6,359 bases of DNA from Pseudomonadota bacterium (GTDB taxonomy: Bacteria; Pseudomonadota; Alphaproteobacteria; Rickettsiales; UBA1997). Every line of letters begins with the position of its first letter. The first letter of the stretch is position 1. The stretch lies in NCBI GenBank assembly GCA_009921385.1, contig RFXY01000061.1, forward strand, positions 1 through 6,359. The letters are read 5' to 3'. The position numbers were made by a program, and so were the translations under genes. Below are positions 4,989 to 6,359 of this stretch, piece by piece. A model generated the notes under the pieces. That model saw only the letters and a list, made by a program, of their open reading frames with translations, was not told where the DNA came from and ran no database searches.

Positions 4989-5681
4989 ATGCCAAATGAT
5001 ATCTTTTGCTTTAGCGGTTGGGCTCAGCAACACAGTGCTTTAGAAGCTTTATTTGATAACAAAAACTGTCGTTTATTTTCTATCAATTATTCGGCTTTTC
5101 ATTCTTATCAAAATTTTGTTGTCAATCATCATTTTTTGCACCACCAACCGCATATTTTAATTGGCTGGAGCTTGGGCGGGCAAATTGCTTTGCGATTAAT
5201 TGCCGATCAAATTTTACAACCAAAATATTTAGTGTTGTTGGCACCGCCATTTCAAATGGTTAAAAATGTCAATGTGCAATCTGGTATGCCACCTCAAACC
5301 GCCCAAAATTTTTACCAAAATTTTGCCCAAAAACCCCTAGAAACCCTGCAACAATTTTCTGTATTAAGTTCGTTAAACGATAGAAATAGCAAAGAAATGT
5401 TAAAAAATCTTAATGTTTCTGTAGAAAATCAACAAAACTGGCTTGCTTGGCTCAACGAATTATATAGTTTTTCTTGCTTTAACCTTGATTTTAGCCATAT
5501 GCCAACCACTATTTATTTTCATGGCGAAAACGATGCTATCATCAACATCGGTCAAGCAAAATATTTTCAACAAAAAATACCAAATTTACATTTTTATCAA
5601 ATGCCAAATTGCGGTCATGCTCCACACTTAAATAATCCAACTTTTCTTACCAAAATTATCAGCCAACACTGTGAAATTTAA
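4989..5681 (+). CDS. bioH: BioH-like alpha/beta-hydrolase (pimeloyl-ACP methyl ester carboxylesterase)
   Basis: BioH removes the methyl group from pimeloyl-ACP methyl ester, ending the BioC-BioH route to the biotin precursor. The fold is a compact alpha/beta hydrolase of 230 aa. The nucleophile elbow GWSLGG gives Ser61, GEND gives Asp182 and NCGHAPHL gives His210. The spacing between these residues (121 and 28) is very close to E. coli BioH, where Ser82, Asp207 and His235 are 125 and 28 apart. SGWAQQ at about 9-14 stands for the oxyanion-hole HGWG. The cap region (about 98-160) has the BioH-like FYQNFAQKPLETLQQFSVLSSL pattern. It is about 25 aa shorter than the E. coli protein, mostly before the elbow. 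There is no signal peptide, so it should be cytoplasmic. It lies between rpmE and recO and overlaps recO by 11 bases. No other biotin gene is in the window, so a different small-ester substrate remains possible. Confidence 0.75.
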   Translation: MPNDIFCFSGWAQQHSALEALFDNKNCRLFSINYSAFHSYQNFVVNHHFLHHQPHILIGWSLGGQIALRLIADQILQPKYLVLLAPPFQMVKNVNVQSGMPPQTAQNFYQNFAQKPLETLQQFSVLSSLNDRNSKEMLKNLNVSVENQQNWLAWLNELYSFSCFNLDFSHMPTTIYFHGENDAIINIGQAKYFQQKIPNLHFYQMPNCGHAPHLNNPTFLTKIISQHCEI

Positions 5682-6359
5682 CGATTCTGCCCTAATTTTA
5701 CACATTAAGCCTTATGGCGAAGATTCGGCAATTGTTAAAGTTTTCTCACAAAACAACGGTTTAAGAAGCGGTTTCGTTAAAAATATTTATAGCAAAAACA
5801 ATCAAAATATCTATCAAATTGGCAATTTAATCACCGCCGATTTTTATTATAAACAACCAGAAAAAAACTTGGCAAGTTTTTTTTATAGCGAACTTATCAA
5901 AAGTTATTGCCTAAATTTTTTGTTAGAAAGATTAAAATTTAACCTGATGCAATCTGTGCTAGATTTACTAAACCACAGCCTTGTCGAAAATATTGTGTTT
6001 TATCATTTATTTGCAGAAATTATTGCTTTTGCCAATCAATTAATTAACGACGATCAAAAAAATGCCATTGCCAATTACATTAAAATTGAATTAAAAATTC
6101 TCGAAAAAATGGGCTACGGTCTTGATTTAAGCCAATGTGTTGCCACCAAAAAAACCACAAATTTAGTGTTTGTTTCGCCAAAATCTGGCAGTGCGGTTTG
6201 TTATGAAGCAGGCAAAGATTTCGCCCATAAACTACTTGCTTTACCCAATTTTTTAGTGCATAAAAACGATATTCTTGACAACAAGCAATTACAACAAGGC
6301 TTGATATTAACCAGCTTTTTTCTTAAAAAATTTTTAGATTATGAAAGAAAAATATTATA
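5671..6359 (+). CDS. recO: DNA repair protein RecO (3' end cut by the window)
   Basis: RecO acts in the RecFOR pathway, binding SSB-coated single-stranded DNA and helping to load RecA; it can also anneal strands. The frame is open from a GTG at 5671 to the window end, giving 229 codons plus two bases. The N-terminal OB-fold part reads FNDSALILHIKPYGEDSAIVKVF, then NGLRSGFVKN, the usual RecO opening. The helical C-terminal half carries LKILEKMGYGLDLSQC (142-156) and VFVSPKSGSAV (166-176), a strong alphaproteobacterial RecO signature. Family members are about 240-250 aa, so only a short tail is missing. The GTG start places the first residues exactly where relatives begin and lies inside the end of bioH (TGTGAAATTTAA), which suggests translational coupling. 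There is no Shine-Dalgarno motif. Three cysteines (80, 156, 177) are scattered and do not form a zinc finger. Confidence 0.93.
   Translation, partial: MKFNDSALILHIKPYGEDSAIVKVFSQNNGLRSGFVKNIYSKNNQNIYQIGNLITADFYYKQPEKNLASFFYSELIKSYCLNFLLERLKFNLMQSVLDLLNHSLVENIVFYHLFAEIIAFANQLINDDQKNAIANYIKIELKILEKMGYGLDLSQCVATKKTTNLVFVSPKSGSAVCYEAGKDFAHKLLALPNFLVHKNDILDNKQLQQGLILTSFFLKKFLDYERKIL

Noticed and set aside
5290..5335. Direct repeat of CCAAAATTTT in bioH
   Set aside because: It encodes QNFYQNFAQ inside the cap helix and is explained by codon use in an AT-rich gene.

Overview
This 6.4 kb window is very AT-rich and almost fully coding. It looks like ordinary chromosomal housekeeping DNA from an alphaproteobacterium with a low-GC, probably reduced genome. 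Rickettsiales- or Holosporales-like relatives are the natural guess, but this is not proven. The alphaproteobacterial signs are in the proteins: a KdsB with NLQGDLP instead of the NxQGDEP common elsewhere, a cysteine-free bL31 of the TWGKE-DTLHLD type, and a RecO with the GYGLDLSQC...VSPKSG block. TGA is used as a normal stop (tpiA), so the code is standard. No Shine-Dalgarno motif stands out before any of the eight starts.

Left block, minus strand (4560 down to 70). Five genes are packed as one apparent operon, transcribed leftwards in the order rnd (RNase D), tpiA (triosephosphate isomerase), pabB (aminodeoxychorismate synthase component I), kdsB (CMP-Kdo synthetase) and rimB (aspartic protease-like partner of the RimK system). 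rnd/tpiA, tpiA/pabB and kdsB/rimB overlap; only pabB/kdsB has a gap, of 19 bases. The genes belong to unrelated pathways (RNA processing, glycolysis, folate, LPS, ribosomal protein S6 modification), so the link is shared expression and not a single pathway. A promoter-like sequence past the end of rimB points off the left edge.

Right block, plus strand (4663 to the window end). rpmE (bL31) is followed, after a 47-base spacer with two competing hairpins, by a BioH-like carboxylesterase gene and then recO. bioH and recO overlap by 11 bases. recO runs off the right edge and probably lacks only its last few codons.

The two blocks are divergent from a 102-base control region (4561-4662) with promoter-like elements facing both ways and a short direct repeat with an 11-base period.

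I found no mobile element, CRISPR array, RNA gene or defence system, and no clear sign of a new multi-gene system. The points most worth a second look are a four-copy 18-base in-frame repeat in pabB with an A-B-B-A pattern, an extra N-terminal tail on bL31, an insertion of about 30 residues in TPI, and the hairpin pair between rpmE and bioH.
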